Below are positions 1 through 11,523 of a DNA stretch of 64,000 bases, piece by piece. Within the stretch, counting starts at the first letter, position 1. Each line of letters starts with the position of its first letter. The notes under the pieces are model-generated. The model searched no databases, was not told the DNA's origin, and was given only the letters and a program-made list of their open reading frames with translations. A program made the translations under genes and the position numbers. The DNA is from Rhinopithecus roxellana (lineage: Eukaryota > Chordata > Mammalia > Primates > Cercopithecidae), in contig NC_044567.1 in the NCBI RefSeq assembly GCF_007565055.1, forward strand, positions 53,034,260 to 53,098,259, given 5' to 3'.

Positions 1-830
1 TTTGCTTATGGATATCCAGTTTCCCTAGTGTTTTTTTTTGTTTTTTTTTTTTTGAGATGGAGTCTCGCTCTGTCGCCCAGGCTGGAGTGCAGTGGCCGGA
101 TCTCGGCTCACTGCAAGCTCTGCCTCCCGGGTTTACGCCATTCTTCTGCCTCAGCCTCCAAAGTAGCTGAGACTACAGGCACCCGCCACCTCACCCGGCT
201 GTTTTTTTTGTATTGTTGGTAGAGACGGGGTTTCACCGTGTTAGCCAGAATGGTTTCAATCTCCTGACCTTGTGATCCGCCCGCCTTGGCCTCCCAAAGT
301 GCTGGGATTACAGGCTTGAGCCACCACGCCCGGCCCCTAGCATTGTTTATTGAAAGATTTTCTTTCCTCATTGAGTGGTCTGGTCACCCTTGTTGACAAT
401 CAGTTGGCCGTATGTGCAAGGGTTTTATTTCTAGGCTTTTATTTTGTTTCGTTGGTCTATATGTCTGTCTGTTTGCCAGTACCACACTGTTTTGATTATT
501 GCCGTTTTGTAGTAAACTTTGGAATCAAGACATGGGAGTTCTCCAACTTTGTTCTTGTTTTCAAGCATGTTTTGGCGATTTGGGATGTGAATTTTAGGAT
601 GGGTTTTTCTATTTCTGCAAAAAAAGTTGTTGGGATTTTGATACAGGGATTACATTGTATTTGTAAATTCCTTTGGGTGGATTTTTTTGTGTTTAAGGAA
701 AAGATTCAGTTGTTTAGAAGTCTCTTAAGCTCTCTTTATTTTACTTTTTGGTCTTTCCAGCATATGTCTCTTTCATATATTCACTTATACAGAATACTGG
801 GTATATGTGTGATACATGCAATGTAGATAT
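1..830 (-). mobile_element. L1 fragment (end of ORF2), split by an AluY
   Basis: The text 'gatatccagttttcc...cattgagtggtct', then 'gtctgtctgtttgccagtac', then 'gggtttttctatttctgc' is the reverse complement of the ORF2 C-terminal coding region of an old primate/mammalian L1. The open frame at 350-826 is its shadow on the wrong strand. Bases 31-335 are a later Alu. Confidence 0.85.
31..335 (-). mobile_element. AluY in L1
   Basis: Full-length, with the 'gtggccggatctcggctc' and 'caggcttgagccacc' variants. A short repeat CCTAG on both sides is consistent with a target-site duplication in the L1. Confidence 0.9.
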
Positions 831-1236
831 GTACAATTTTAAGAGTTATTTTAAAACAAATACTATGTAACTGCTAGCAGGTGAAGAAATAGTTGTTTGA
901 AGTTTTAAAACCACTGAAGTAGAGCATGAAAAGTCAGCCCAAGTCAGAAAACAGAACCATATTATTCAGGATGCACTAGGAAGAATACTGATTTGAATAT
1001 GTGTTATTATTTAAGGGTTACCCGAGTTCTGGGAGCCTGGGAGAACAGTCTAGTGGTGTAGCAAGAGTAGGGAATGTTGAGTACGTATCTGAAAACACTT
1101 TGCTCCAGAAACCACTTAGTTAGGGTCTAAATTTGTAGTCCGTTTTGTCCAGTATTGGGAGGGAATGAGATGAAGAATAAAGTAGCTAGAAAATACTTGC
1201 CTGTTACAGCTGATTGGTATTGTAATAAGACTTGAG
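831..1236. other. Single-copy intronic stretch
   Basis: AT-rich sequence between the L1 fragment and the next Alu. I recognise neither a repeat nor a reading frame in it. Confidence 0.6.
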
Positions 1237-1533
1237 GGCTGGGAGCGGTGGTTCATGCCTGTAATCCCGGCACATCAGGAGGCTGAGGCGTGTAAATCAG
1301 TTGAGCTCAGGAGTTTGAGACCAGCCTGGGCAACGTGGTGAGGCCCCATCGCTACAAAAAATACAAAAACTTAGTCTGCATGGTTGTACATGCCTGTAGT
1401 CCCAGGTATTCAGGAGGCTGAAGTGGGAGGATCACCTGAGCCCAGGAGGCGGAGGTTGCAGTAAGCCAGGATCATGTCACTGCACTCCAGCCTGGGCAAC
1501 AGAGCAAGACCCTGTCTCAAGCAAACAGACAAA
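1237..1533 (+). mobile_element. Alu (older, S/J-like)
   Basis: Both arms are present, from 'ggctgggagcggtggttcatgcc' to 'cctgtctcaagcaaac'. It is heavily diverged. Confidence 0.9.
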
Positions 1534-1557
1534 CACCTAAAAAAGACTTGAAGCCAT

Positions 1558-1591
1558 TTATTTATTTGTTTGTTTGTTTATTTATTTATTT
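1558..1591. repeat. (TTTG)n/(TTTA)n tract
   Basis: A tetranucleotide array that forms the tail (on the minus strand) of the adjacent Alu. Confidence 0.85.
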
Positions 1592-1886
1592 ATTTTTGAG
1601 ACGGAGTCTTGTTCTGTCGCCCAGGCTGGAGTGCAGTGGCCGGATCTCAGCTCACTGCAAGCTCCGCTTCCCAGGTTCACGCCATTCTCCTGCCTCAGCC
1701 TCCCGAGTAGCTGGGACTACAGGCACCCGCCACCTCGCCCGGCTAGGTTTTTTTTTTTTGTATTTTTTAGTAGAGACGGGGTTTCACCGTGTTAGCCAGG
1801 ATGGTTTCGATCTCCTGACCTCGTGATCCGCCCGTCTCGGCCTTCCAAAATGCTGAGATTACAGGCTTGAGCCACCGCGCCCGGCC
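1592..1886 (-). mobile_element. AluY inserted at the tail of another Alu
   Basis: A young copy with 'ccggatctcagctcactgc' and 'cttgagccaccgcgcccgg'. It sits directly before the TGTTTGTTTA tail of the next Alu, in the same orientation. Confidence 0.92.
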
Positions 1887-1895
1887 TGTTTGTTT

Positions 1896-2203
1896 ATTTT
1901 TGAGACAGAGTCTCATTCTGTCGCCTGGGCTGGAGTGCAGTGGTGTGATCTTGGCCCACTGCAACCTCTGCCTCCCAGGTTCAAGCCATTCTCATGTCTC
2001 AGCTTCCCCAGTAGCTGGGACTATAGGCGCACACCACCACATTTGGCTAATTTTTGTACTTTTAGTAGAGACAGGGTTTCACCATTTTGGCCAGGCTGGT
2101 CTCGAACTCTCGACCTCAGATGATCTGTCTGGCTTGGCCTCCAACTGCCTGGGTTGGCCTCTCAAAATGCTGGGATTACAGGTGTGAGGCACCATGCCTG
2201 GCC
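1896..2203 (-). mobile_element. AluS-like
   Basis: Complete dimer ending 'accatgcctggcc'. A small duplication in the right arm (ggcttggcctccaactgcct) is unusual. Confidence 0.9.
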
Positions 2204-2335
2204 CTATAACATACATATAAATAGTGCCTGGTAACATAGACAAGAAAGTTAATTTGCATTTCTGACTTAGGAAGATTTTAGGAGAATCTGGCTTTTGAGC
2301 CAAGAGTTTTTTTAAAATTATTTTTTATTGTTTTA

Positions 2336-2616
2336 CTCGGAATCTTGCTTTGTCGCCCAGACTGGAGTGCGGTGGTGTGATCTCAGCTCACTGCAGCCTC
2401 CACCTCCTGAGTTCAAGCGGTTCTCTGCCTCAACCTCCCGAGCAGCTGGGATTATAGGCACACGCCACCATGCCTGGCTAATTTTTGTATTTTTAGTGGA
2501 GATGGGGTGGTTTCGCCATGTCGGCCAGGCTGGTCTCGAACTTCTGACCTCAAGTGATCCACCCGCTTTGGCCTCCCAAAATGCTGGGATTACAGGCGTG
2601 AGCCACTGCACCCAGC
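2336..2616 (-). mobile_element. AluS-like with eroded tail
   Basis: Starts at 'actcggaatcttgctttgtc', so the usual 'gagacaga' start is mutated. It ends 'agccactgcacccagc'. Confidence 0.9.
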
Positions 2617-2984
2617 TTCTGGCCTGATTATTTTAAGTGGGGGAAAAAACAAGGCTTTTCTAGCCTACTAAAAATCCGCAAACTAAATAAAATACTTCAT
2701 TTCCTCTTCTCCTTGCCCCAGTTTGGTCGAACCATTTAAGTGTGAGTAAGTGGCAGACGTGGTACCTCACTTCTCAGTTTAGTTTGCCATTCCTAAGAAT
2801 AAGAATATTCTCATCCATAATCATAGTATCATTTTGACATTAATTACAGCTATTAAACTTTTCCCAGTTGTTCCAGAATGTGTAACATAGCTATTTTTTT
2901 CTGATCCTGGATCTGCTCAATGTTTATGTGTTGCATCCCTCCCCTGCCCAACAATTCTTTGCCTTTTTGTTAATACTTAATTTT

Positions 2985-3290
2985 TTTAGAGCAGTTTTAG
3001 GTTCATAGCACAATGGAGCAGAAAGTAGAGATTTCCCATATACCCCACACCCCACACATGCGCACCTCCCCTTTATCAACACCCTCCTCTAGAATGGTAC
3101 ATTCGTTATGACTGGTGAACTACATTGATACGTCATTGCCCATAATCCATTGTTTATATCAGGGTTCACTTTTGGTGTTGTACATTCTATGGGTTTAGAG
3201 AAATATTTGACGTGTATCTACCATTATAGTATCATACAGAATACTTTGATGGCCTTAAGAATCCTCTTGAGATTGGATTTTTGAAGATTT
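2985..3290 (-). mobile_element. Old L1 (L1M) 3' fragment
   Basis: Contains the characteristic reverse-complement text 'gttttaggttcatagca', 'gagatttcccatatacccc' and 'gttgtacattctatggg' of old mammalian L1 3' regions. Confidence 0.8.
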
Positions 3291-3367
3291 TAAACTAGGT
3301 GTTAAGTAGAGTATCCTATTCAACATTGTGGATTTTTCTAACTATTTTCTCAATAAATCATTTAACT

Positions 3368-3495
3368 GGCTGGACATGGTGGCTCGTGCCTGTGATCCCA
3401 GCATTTTGGGAGGCCGAGTTGGGAGGATCACTTGAACCCAGGAGTTGGAGACCAGCCTGGACAATATAGTGAGACCCCATCTCTCTTTATAAATA
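3368..3495 (+). mobile_element. Free left Alu monomer (FLAM-like)
   Basis: Only the left arm is present ('ggctggacatggtggctcg' to 'gagaccccatctctc'), followed by a short A-rich stretch. No right arm follows. Confidence 0.8.
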
Positions 3496-3540
3496 AAGCA
3501 ATTATTTTGCTTATTTCCACATCCCCTATATTTCCTGCAA

Positions 3541-3848
3541 ACTATAGCAGTACTATCTAATAGAAATACGGGAACCACAAATGAGAGCCTAACACGTGTT
3601 TTTAAAATTGTAACCACGTTTAGAAATGTAAAAAGATAGGTAAAATTCATTTTAATAATTTATTTAACAATATACCTAAAATAAAATTTCAAGATACAAT
3701 CAGCATAACTTTTTTTTCCTCACAAAGTCTTCAAAAATCCAGTTTATATTTTACATTTGCAGCGCATCTCAACTAAGACTAGCCACTTCTTAGGTGCTTA
3801 GTAGCCACATGCCACTAGTGGCTATTATATTAGAAAGTGCAGGTCTAA
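3541..3848. mobile_element. hAT-Charlie-type DNA transposon remnant
   Basis: Starts 'gcagtactatctaatagaa' and ends 'gccactagtggctattatat', resembling the terminal inverted repeats of MER elements in the Charlie group. I am not sure of the subfamily. Confidence 0.6.
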
Positions 3849-4236
3849 GAAGCTTGATTTGATTCAGTGTAAACATTTTGGGGGAGGGGCAAGAGTATGT
3901 CATAGATGAAGCTTGTGTATACCATTTTGCATCAGATAAGAAGATACACGTTTTTGGGTTAATGGTTCCAAATTTGAACAGTTATTTGGTGATTGCCAGA
4001 TTTCTCCGTTGTCAAGATGCATTATCTCTTTGTGCTGGTGAGTAATCTGGGGGATGATGCTTGGGCATCATATTCTGTTCTCCAGTGACCTTTTCACTGA
4101 ATGGTTTTAGCATCCATTGATCATCCTTGCCTGGATTATTACATTAAGGGTTGTGACTGAAATGCTCTAAATATATCTATGTAACAAATTTCCACCCCTT
4201 TCTTCCATTATATAAAGCATTAAAAATACTAGTTTC

Positions 4237-4506
4237 TGTCAGGTGCAGTGACTCATAACCTGTAATCCCAGCACTTTGGGAGGCCGAGGTGGGCAGATTG
4301 CTTAAGCCCGCTTCGAGACCAGCCTGGGCATCATGGTGAAACCCTGCCTCTACAAAAAATCAAAAATTAATTGGGCATGGTGACATGTACCTATAGACCC
4401 AGCTACTCAGGAGGCTCAGGGGGGTTGCCTGAGCCCAGGTCAAGGCTTTAGTGAACCGTGATTGTGCCACTGCACTCCAGCCTGGACGACAAAGCTATTC
4501 TCTCAA
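4237..4506 (+). mobile_element. Alu (older)
   Basis: 'caggtgcagtgactcataacctg' through 'ctggacgacaaagc'. It lost bases around the middle A-rich linker and its tail is nearly gone. Confidence 0.85.
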
Positions 4507-5078
4507 CCCAGTCTTCTTAGTAAGATCTAATAATTTTTGCTTTGGGAGATGACTTTCTGTAAACTTTGGAGGTCAGCAATAAATAGAAAGGGACTGGTTT
4601 CTTATCTGATTAATTCATTTTCATTTTGATCAATTCATATGCCTTCTTAGGTTCTTCCTTAAAGTCCTTAGTTAAAAGAGTTTTGTCTTCATCATCATCC
4701 TGCATCAGAAACTGCATCAGTAATTGACATTTAATGTCATAGGTTGTGATGAGTCCTTGCGTTTGTTTTACGGGTTGGTCTTAAGTATTGTTGGGAGTTC
4801 AGAGTATATCAGCAAAGGCTTTAGCTTAACATCTCTCTCAGTTTTTTAAATAGAAAAGCAATGTTAGCCTGACACATTTTCTTATCTTACAAAAGCACAA
4901 GATGAATTCCTTAAGAAAGGTCTGTTTTTGTCAGTTATAAATTTGCTTTCCAATATTTCTATCTTTATTAATAGTTTTCTGCAATTCATTGGGGGGAAGT
5001 TTGTTGCAGTCTTGCTATCAGCAGAAGCTAATTTATTTATCAATGATACTTAATTTATGCATTTATGTGCTGTTCTTT

Positions 5079-5366
5079 TTTTTTGAGACGGAGTCTCGCT
5101 CTGTCACCCAGGCTGGAGTGCAGTGGCCGGATGTCAGCTCACTGCAACCTCCACCTCCCGGGCTCACGCCATTCTCCTGCCTCAGCCTCCCGAGTAGCTG
5201 GGACTACAGGCGCCTGCCACCTCGCCCGGCTAGTTTTTTGTAGTTTTTAGTAGAGACAGGGTTTCACTGTGTTAGCCAGGATGGTCTTGATCTCCTGACC
5301 TTGTGATCCGCCCATCTCGGCCTCCCAAAGTGCTGGGATTACAGGCTTGAGCCACCGCGCCCGGCC
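5079..5366 (-). mobile_element. AluY with clear target-site duplication
   Basis: Flanked by TGTGCTGTTCTT at 5066-5077 and 5367-5378. It carries the Old World monkey-type variants and splits the unidentified antisense frame region. Confidence 0.95.
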
Positions 5367-5413
5367 TGTGCTGTTCTTAAAGCTCTCAAACAATTCAGGG
5401 TTTGCTTTGCAAC

Positions 5414-5803
5414 TCAGCTGCTCACCAGATTCTCCTGTTTCTCCACTTTCACCTTCATAACTTTGGAGATAATAAATGCACAGTGCTGTTGCCACACAAT
5501 GCTCAGTGGTTCCATGCTGCTTGTGGTTATGAATTTGTTGTATAAAGTATTACTGTAATGGTTAGAAAAACACCATGCTATGTCCAAGTCATCAACGTTG
5601 CCTTCATTTGTATTTCTCTTGCATAGAAACAGTCTTATGTGTGATGCAGGGGATATACTTAGAGTCATGGGCTTGACTTTTGGCTCCCTTGCCTTAACAA
5701 ATGCATTACTTCCAATTTTTTCTTTCAATGTATGTGCTTTCCTAGGCCTCTTAGTTAGGTTCACCTGTATTTTCCCAGGACATCCCATTTTCTTAGAAGC
5801 CAT
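5414..5803 (-). pseudogene. Unidentified antisense reading frame, possible retropseudogene
   Basis: A 129-codon open frame beginning MASKKMGCPGKIQVNLTKRP and rich in Lys/Arg. I do not recognise a parent protein. Two features suggest old coding sequence. Just after the stop, another frame continues (KQTLNCLRALR) until an AluY at 5079-5366 interrupts it. Beyond that Alu, minus-strand text resumes with coding-like pieces, including LQKTINKDRNIGKQIYN (about 4950-5000) and, near 4620-4720, DDDEDKTLLTKDFKEEPKKA ending in TAA. The whole span of roughly 4600-5815 could be an intronless, decayed retrocopy. Against this, no poly(A) remnant is visible at its 3' end, and AT-rich DNA can give such frames by chance. 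Confidence 0.35.
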
Positions 5804-5819
5804 CTTTACTTAATATGGA

Positions 5820-6620
5820 GAAGATCATGTACAAGATGCCTTTCAGTAGAAGTTGTATTTCATACACAACATTTCTGATCATGCAACAGGGCTCTCTTCT
5901 TTTGCTAATGTGATTATAAGGAGAAGAAGCACATACAAATAAATAGTTATTTGAATTAGAGAAACATGATCTCCTAATGCCGTCTTAGGGAAGGGTTTGA
6001 GGAGGAGTTCAAGGCATGATAGGAAGATACAGCAGAGAGAGAATTAGTGTCAGTATATCACAGCTACTTCGACATAATCACACCTGTTGTTCCCCTTTGG
6101 AAGAAATCTTGGATTGGACCTGGCATGGTCTGCTGCTTACATTATTCTTTCTTTCTTATATCAAGAAGTGGGTGGAGACTACTTAGAGGAATGAGGAATC
6201 AACACCATCTTAATATGTGTTTGTGAGTAGAACATTTTGTATTTGTATTACCTGTTCCGGTTTTTAACTTTGTGCATTTTATATGAATCTACTTATTATA
6301 CTTGCATTAAAAGTAGTTTAATACTTGGTCATATGTTAGAAACCTGTCATTCAGATTGTTGTATTTCAAAATGTAGACAAAGCTGTCATTCTGACTTGTT
6401 TAGCTTTTGAGTTTCATATCATACTTAGTCCAATCGAAATATACAAAAGAAAAATTATGTTGCTAATTTTCTTTTTCACATTTCAGACTTTTGCTTTAAT
6501 TATAATAAATTTTATAGACACACATTTGAATGGCACACTAATAGCCTCGGAAAATTGGGGGTTTAAATGTAAATATTGCCTTCATACCTTAGACTCTAAG
6601 TAATAGCAACAAACATTGTG
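5820..6620. other. Single-copy intronic stretch
   Basis: AT-rich; I see no repeat family, RNA gene or convincing frame. Confidence 0.55.
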
Positions 6621-6626
6621 CAAATT

Positions 6627-6918
6627 GGCTGGGCTCACCTGTAATCCCAGCACTTGGGTGGGCGGGGTAGGGGGTGGGAGGTGAGCTCAGGAGTTCAAGA
6701 CCAGCCTGGGCAACATAGGAAGACCTTGTCTCTACCAAAAATACAAAAAAAAAAAAATGTCAGACATGGTGGTTTGTGCCTGTGGTCCCAGCTACTGAGG
6801 AGGCTGAGGTGGGAGGATTGCTTGAGCCCTGGAGGCAGAGGTTGCAGTGAGCCATCAACACACCACTGCACTCCAGCCTGGGCCACAGAGTGAAACTCTG
6901 TCTCCAAAAAAAAGAAAA
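6627..6918 (+). mobile_element. Alu (older)
   Basis: Lacks part of the first 30 bases ('ggctgggctcacctgtaat'). It has an A13 linker between the arms and an A-rich tail. Confidence 0.88.
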
Positions 6919-7265
6919 AAGGCCACAGTGCTTAAAAAGCCCATCCAGATAATAAGAAAAAAGATAATCACTCAATGTAAAAAAAAGGAGTGGGGAAATA
7001 AAAATATATAAATGCACCAAAGATAAATTGCCAGTAGCAGAAGGATGCCCAGTGTTAGCCAGTGGTAAAAATACCCAGTGTTAGCAAGACTGGAGGGAAA
7101 TAGTTACCTATAATGTTTCTGGGATAATACATTGAAGTAAACATTTTGTGGTTTGATATATATGTTCCTTTGACTTAGAGTTCAGTTTATAGTTTATATT
7201 CTAGATACACTAGATACACTTCCACAGATGTACAAGGAGAGTACTCTTTTTAAATTAAATTAATT

Positions 7266-7425
7266 TTTTTTTTTTTTTAAGATGGGATCTTGCTCTTTTG
7301 TTCAGGCCGGAGTGCCGTGGTACGATCATAGCTCACTGCAGCCTCAAACTCTCCTGGGCTCAAGAGATTCTCCCACTTCATCCCCCAGAACAGTTGCGGC
7401 TACAGGTTTACACCGCCTGGCAATG
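7266..7425 (-). mobile_element. Alu monomer (FLAM/AluJ-like)
   Basis: A T-run, then 'aagatgggatcttgctctt' and 'agctcactgcagcctcaaac', in the diverged style of AluJ or free left monomers. The end is eroded before a TTTA-rich tract. Confidence 0.75.
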
Positions 7426-7473
7426 GCAGCATTATTTTTTCTTTTTATTTATTTATTTTATTTTATTATTATT

Positions 7474-7757
7474 ATTTTTTGAGACGGAGTCTCGTCTCCC
7501 AGGCTGGAGTGCAGTGGCGTGATCTCGGCTCACTGCAAGCTCCACCTCCTGGGTTCACGCCATTCTCCTGCCTCAGCCTCCCGAGTAGCTGGGACTACAG
7601 GCACCCGCCACCACGCCCAGCTAATTTTTTTGTATTTTTAGTAGAGACGGGGTTTCACTGTGTTAGCCAGGATGGTCTCGACCTCTTGACCTTGTGATCC
7701 ACCCGCCTTGGCCTCCCAAAGTGCTGGGATTATAGGCTTGAGCCACTGCACCCGGCC
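7474..7757 (-). mobile_element. AluS/Y
   Basis: Well preserved with 'caggctggagtgcagtggcg', and the first 10 bases of the head shortened ('gtctcgtctcccagg'). Confidence 0.92.
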
Positions 7758-7759
7758 TT

Positions 7760-8990
7760 TATTTATTTTTAAAAAGACTTTTAAATACTCATCATTTCTT
7801 TTTACCTTTCTTTTTGTTTTTTCACTCCTCTCAGCTTATACCTAGGCAGCATTATTTATATTTGAGGGGGAAAAAAAAGAGGTGTGGTGGTGGAAACGAA
7901 GTATCGAATGTTCAGACTATGCTAAGTGGCCATCAGTTAGAAAAGGGTGATTCCATTTCTGTATAGTATATGGTGGTGTAGCCCAAATCTGAAAGAATAC
8001 ACAGCAAATTGTTAGCAGTGGTTGTCTTTGGAGAGCAAGAAGGTGGAGTGTCTCATGCCTTCTATTTTATTTTCCTATGTTACTTTAAGATAAATGGCCT
8101 TTTTTCATAATTTAAAAAATCAAAGTATATAAAAGAAAGTTGAAAATATTCTACTACTTAATAATAACAACCACCACCTACAGATACCTCCCAGTGTTGG
8201 ACGTCCTTGCATCTACCTTTCAGGGCATGTATGCAGGCTGAAATCTGGGGTTGTAATAGGTATGCCATTTATATACTTTAAGTTGCAAGTTGCATGTGAA
8301 TGACAACCCAGCTAAGGTAATATTAAAGGAATTATTGACCTATAGATAGATATTTATCTCGAGAAGAGATTAATTTCTAAAAGAGTCAAAGTTGAGAGAA
8401 GAAAATTGATAAAAACCTCTAAATAGTTTTGAGACTCTTGACAGAACCCACTGACTTATTGATGTCCAGGATAAGGGAATAAACACATATGTATTCCTTA
8501 GTACCTCTCTGCCTTTCCTTCCCCCCATTTCCTTCTCGTTTTCTAACCATAAATATATATATTTAGTAATTTGTTACTATTTTTTAACATAGAAATCCTG
8601 ATAATGTAAAATTACAATAATACAGAAAATAACAATGTAAAATCCTGATAATATAAATTTATATATAAATCCTGATAATGTAAAAATAGGACCAATGGCA
8701 ACAAGAAAATACACACACACACACGTGTGTGTGTGCCCCTTGGCAATCGCAGCATATATTATTAAATATATATATTTATAGAAAAGCTTATAGCATTCAT
8801 GGTGGTTTGGTTTTATTTATGCATTTACATGAGGTTGGTAACTACACTGGTCCCTTTCACCTCCGTTTTTCTATGACAGAATTCTTTATTTTGATTCATT
8901 TCCCAGCATTTATTTCAAAAAGTACCAAAATCCTTAAAGTTTACAATACTTATGAATGTGTATTGCCATCTTATTTTGACTTCTTGTTTG
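7760..8990. other. Mostly single-copy intronic stretch
   Basis: AT-rich with no recognised gene. It contains the CA/TG palindrome at 8711-8735; parts near 8100-8230 may be very old L1. Confidence 0.5.
8711..8735. repeat. (AC)n joined to (GT)n, a perfect palindrome
   Basis: Seven AC units run straight into GT units, so the central 22 bases are their own reverse complement. Confidence 0.95.
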
Positions 8991-8994
8991 GGCT

Positions 8995-9017
8995 TTCTCT
9001 CTCTCTTTCTCTCTCTC
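8995..9017. repeat. (CTCTCT)n tract at an Alu tail
   Basis: A pyrimidine array directly before 'tttttgagacaggtgcg'. It is probably the degraded tail of the adjacent antisense Alu. Confidence 0.8.
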
Positions 9018-9268
9018 TTTTTGAGACAGGTGCGTAGGCTGGAGTGTAGCAGCATGCTTACAGCTCACTGCAGCCTCAACCTCCTGGGCTCAAGTGATCT
9101 GCCCCCTCAGCCTCCTGAGTAGCTGGCACCACAGGCGCTTGCCACCATGTCCAGCTAATTTTTGTATTTTTTGTAGAGGTGGTGTCTCCCTGTGTTGTCC
9201 AGGCTGGTCTTGAACTCCTGGGCCTCCCAAAGTGTTGGGATTACAGGTGTGAGCCACGGTGCCTGGCT
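9018..9268 (-). mobile_element. AluJ-like
   Basis: Diverged copy with 'cagctcactgcagcctcaac', ending 'agccacggtgcctggc'. Part of the right arm is missing. Confidence 0.87.
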
Positions 9269-9605
9269 GCATTTTTCATTCTTTGTATCACATTCTTCTT
9301 CAGGATTCTGTATTTATTCACGTCACTGTTACTTACCTACATTGAGTATTGTGGGGAAATCTGAGGCTAACCTGGTTGGTTCTATCCACCCACCTATATT
9401 GGACTTGTTTTTTCCCTTCCTAAAGTTCAGTGCCTCATTTGACAGATGTTTTACTGTTTATTTTGTACCAGTTTTTTTCTGAGTTGTGGGATATGTTTTC
9501 AATCTGTTTTTTACTTATCATAGAAGGCTTTGTAGATTTATGCTGTATTCTGATCTCTTCAGGAATGCCAGTTTAACTTATGTAAATCTACTTTTCTTTC
9601 GAGTC

Positions 9606-9912
9606 TTTTTTTTTTTTTTTTTTTTTTTTGAGACGGAGTCTCGCTCTGTTGCCCGGGCTGGAGCACAGTTGCCGGATCTCAGCTCACTGCAAGCTCCGCC
9701 TCCCGGGTTCCCGCCATTCTCCTGCCTCAGCCTCCCGAGTAGCTGGGACTACAGGCGCCCGCCACCTCGCCCGGCTAATTTTTTGTATTTTTTTAGTAGA
9801 GACGGGGTTTCACCGTGTTAGCCAGGATGGTCTCGATCTCCTGACCTCGTGATCCGCCCGTCTCGGCCTCCCAAAGTGCTGGGATTACAGGCTTGAGCCA
9901 CCGCGCCGGGCC
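9606..9912 (-). mobile_element. AluY
   Basis: A long T-run of about 24, then a nearly intact young copy with 'cacctcgcccggctaat' and 'cttgagccaccgcgccggg'. Confidence 0.94.
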
Positions 9913-11328
9913 TCCAGTCTTCTTTTAAAAATACGTTTCTGTAATTTCTTTGAGACTGTTTTTCTGAAGTCCTTCTGTTTTTTTACATATATTATTCGGT
10001 GGTTGAAATGAACTTAAAGTGAATTGGAAATTGAAGAATCCCATGACTGTGCTTGCTTCATTCAGCAGCGGCATGTTTACGGCTCACTGCAGCCTGAGAA
10101 TCACTTTTTGCCCCGTGTAATGTAGGGAGAACCACTGGTGTGTTCGAGGGGAAACTGATTAGAGACCAACTGGGATGTAAACTTAAAAATAGGGCTTTAC
10201 AAATGAAGAAGGTGACATTCTTAGTTGGAAGTGACAGGAATTCAACTAAAATAAATTTAGACAAAAAAGGAAAACTGACTTTTAACTAAGTTTATAGAAG
10301 GGCAGGAGTAGTACCAGGTGTAAGAAATCAAATATCTGTTTGGATCTCTTCTTGTTGCTTATTCTTTGTTTTGGCTTCATTCTCCTTGAGACTTGAATTG
10401 TGGCTATTGGCAGCTCTCAGGCCTTTATAGCCCAGCTTCCCCACTCTGAAAGACCACTCCCTTCTGTGGCCTTGGGGTCCGGGGGGCCTTGTCTGGCAGT
10501 CCTACTAGAAACATAGTTGGGTGTGATGTTTGAAGCCGGGTAGTATTTTCCAAAATAAATATTTCAGGCATGGGCTTGTTCTCAAGATTCTGAAGAACAT
10601 AGATGTATTCCTTTTATATCCTGTAGCCTAATTAATGAGCGATTTTAAAGGAAGAAAATGGACAACTAACATTTATTGTACCTTAAGATGGGTCAGACTT
10701 TTGCATCTACAGTGTCTCCTCTCTGTGTTGCAACTCTCTGTGTTACTATAGGCTTTGCCATCCTTCACTGATAAAGAAAATGAGACTCAAAAAATAGAAA
10801 TGATCTGTTTAAGTTGTCCAGGCTAGTAATACTGACAAAATATCATACGCTGTGCCCAAATTTTCCATTGTGAAGTGACATTCAGAAGTCCCCAGAAATC
10901 ATCTTTATCAAATTTATTTGTATACAATAGGCGAGATCAAAGTAAGCTGTTTGTGTGACACTGTAAACTAGCGCTAGGGCATAATTTCAGTATTGCGAGG
11001 AGCTCCTGCGGCAACACATCTTGGCAGAGATGTATGCTTATGCTATTGCATATAATTCATGCGCAAGCAACAACGTACTTAGGACTTAATATTGAAGAAC
11101 CCTTACACCTGTGATTGAAGAGGCTGTGATAAGCAGGGTGAACTACTGCAGGTAGCAGAATGTCAGTAAGTGTTACTTTAGCAGTGTGGTCCAGTATTCT
11201 GCCAAGCAAATCCCTTTGGGAAGCTTATTGACAAATTCTAATTAGGAGATCATGTCTGATCTGCTTGGCTTGTCTGTTTCATTTTCCTTATGTTTTTGAA
11301 GCACGGTAAAAGAAATTGGGTTGGATAT
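9913..11328. other. Largely single-copy intronic block
   Basis: The longest Alu-free stretch of the first 12 kb. Apart from the MIR at 10655-10838, I cannot assign it. The part at 10930-11100 has more CpG than its surroundings, but no frame or RNA fold I can defend. Confidence 0.5.
10655..10838 (+). mobile_element. MIR
   Basis: Starts 'aactaacatttattgtacc' and includes 'gataaagaaaatgagactca', matching MIR features (atttattgagc, gatgaggaaactgag). Confidence 0.65.
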
Positions 11329-11339
11329 TTTTTGTTTTG

Positions 11340-11492
11340 TTGTGTTTTGAGACAGGGTCTCACTCTGTATTTCCCAGGCTGGAGTGCATTGGTGTGGTTT
11401 TGGCTCACTGCTCTTTCTCCCTCCCTCCCAGGCTCAAGCAGTCCTCCTGAGTAACTGGGACTATATAGGCACGTGCCACCATGTCTGGCTAA

Positions 11493-11523
<31 letters not shown>

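Noticed and set aside
28..222. Many 60-120 codon frames with FFFETESRSVAQAGVQW-like or RARWLKPVIPALWEAE-like text
   Set aside because: These are translations of Alu elements on either strand, not genes.
350..826. 158-codon + strand frame
   Set aside because: It is the antisense of an L1 ORF2 fragment.
10035..10075. 'gtgcttgcttcattcagcagc' resembling the start of U6 snRNA
   Set aside because: Only about 20 bases are similar and the rest of U6 is absent.
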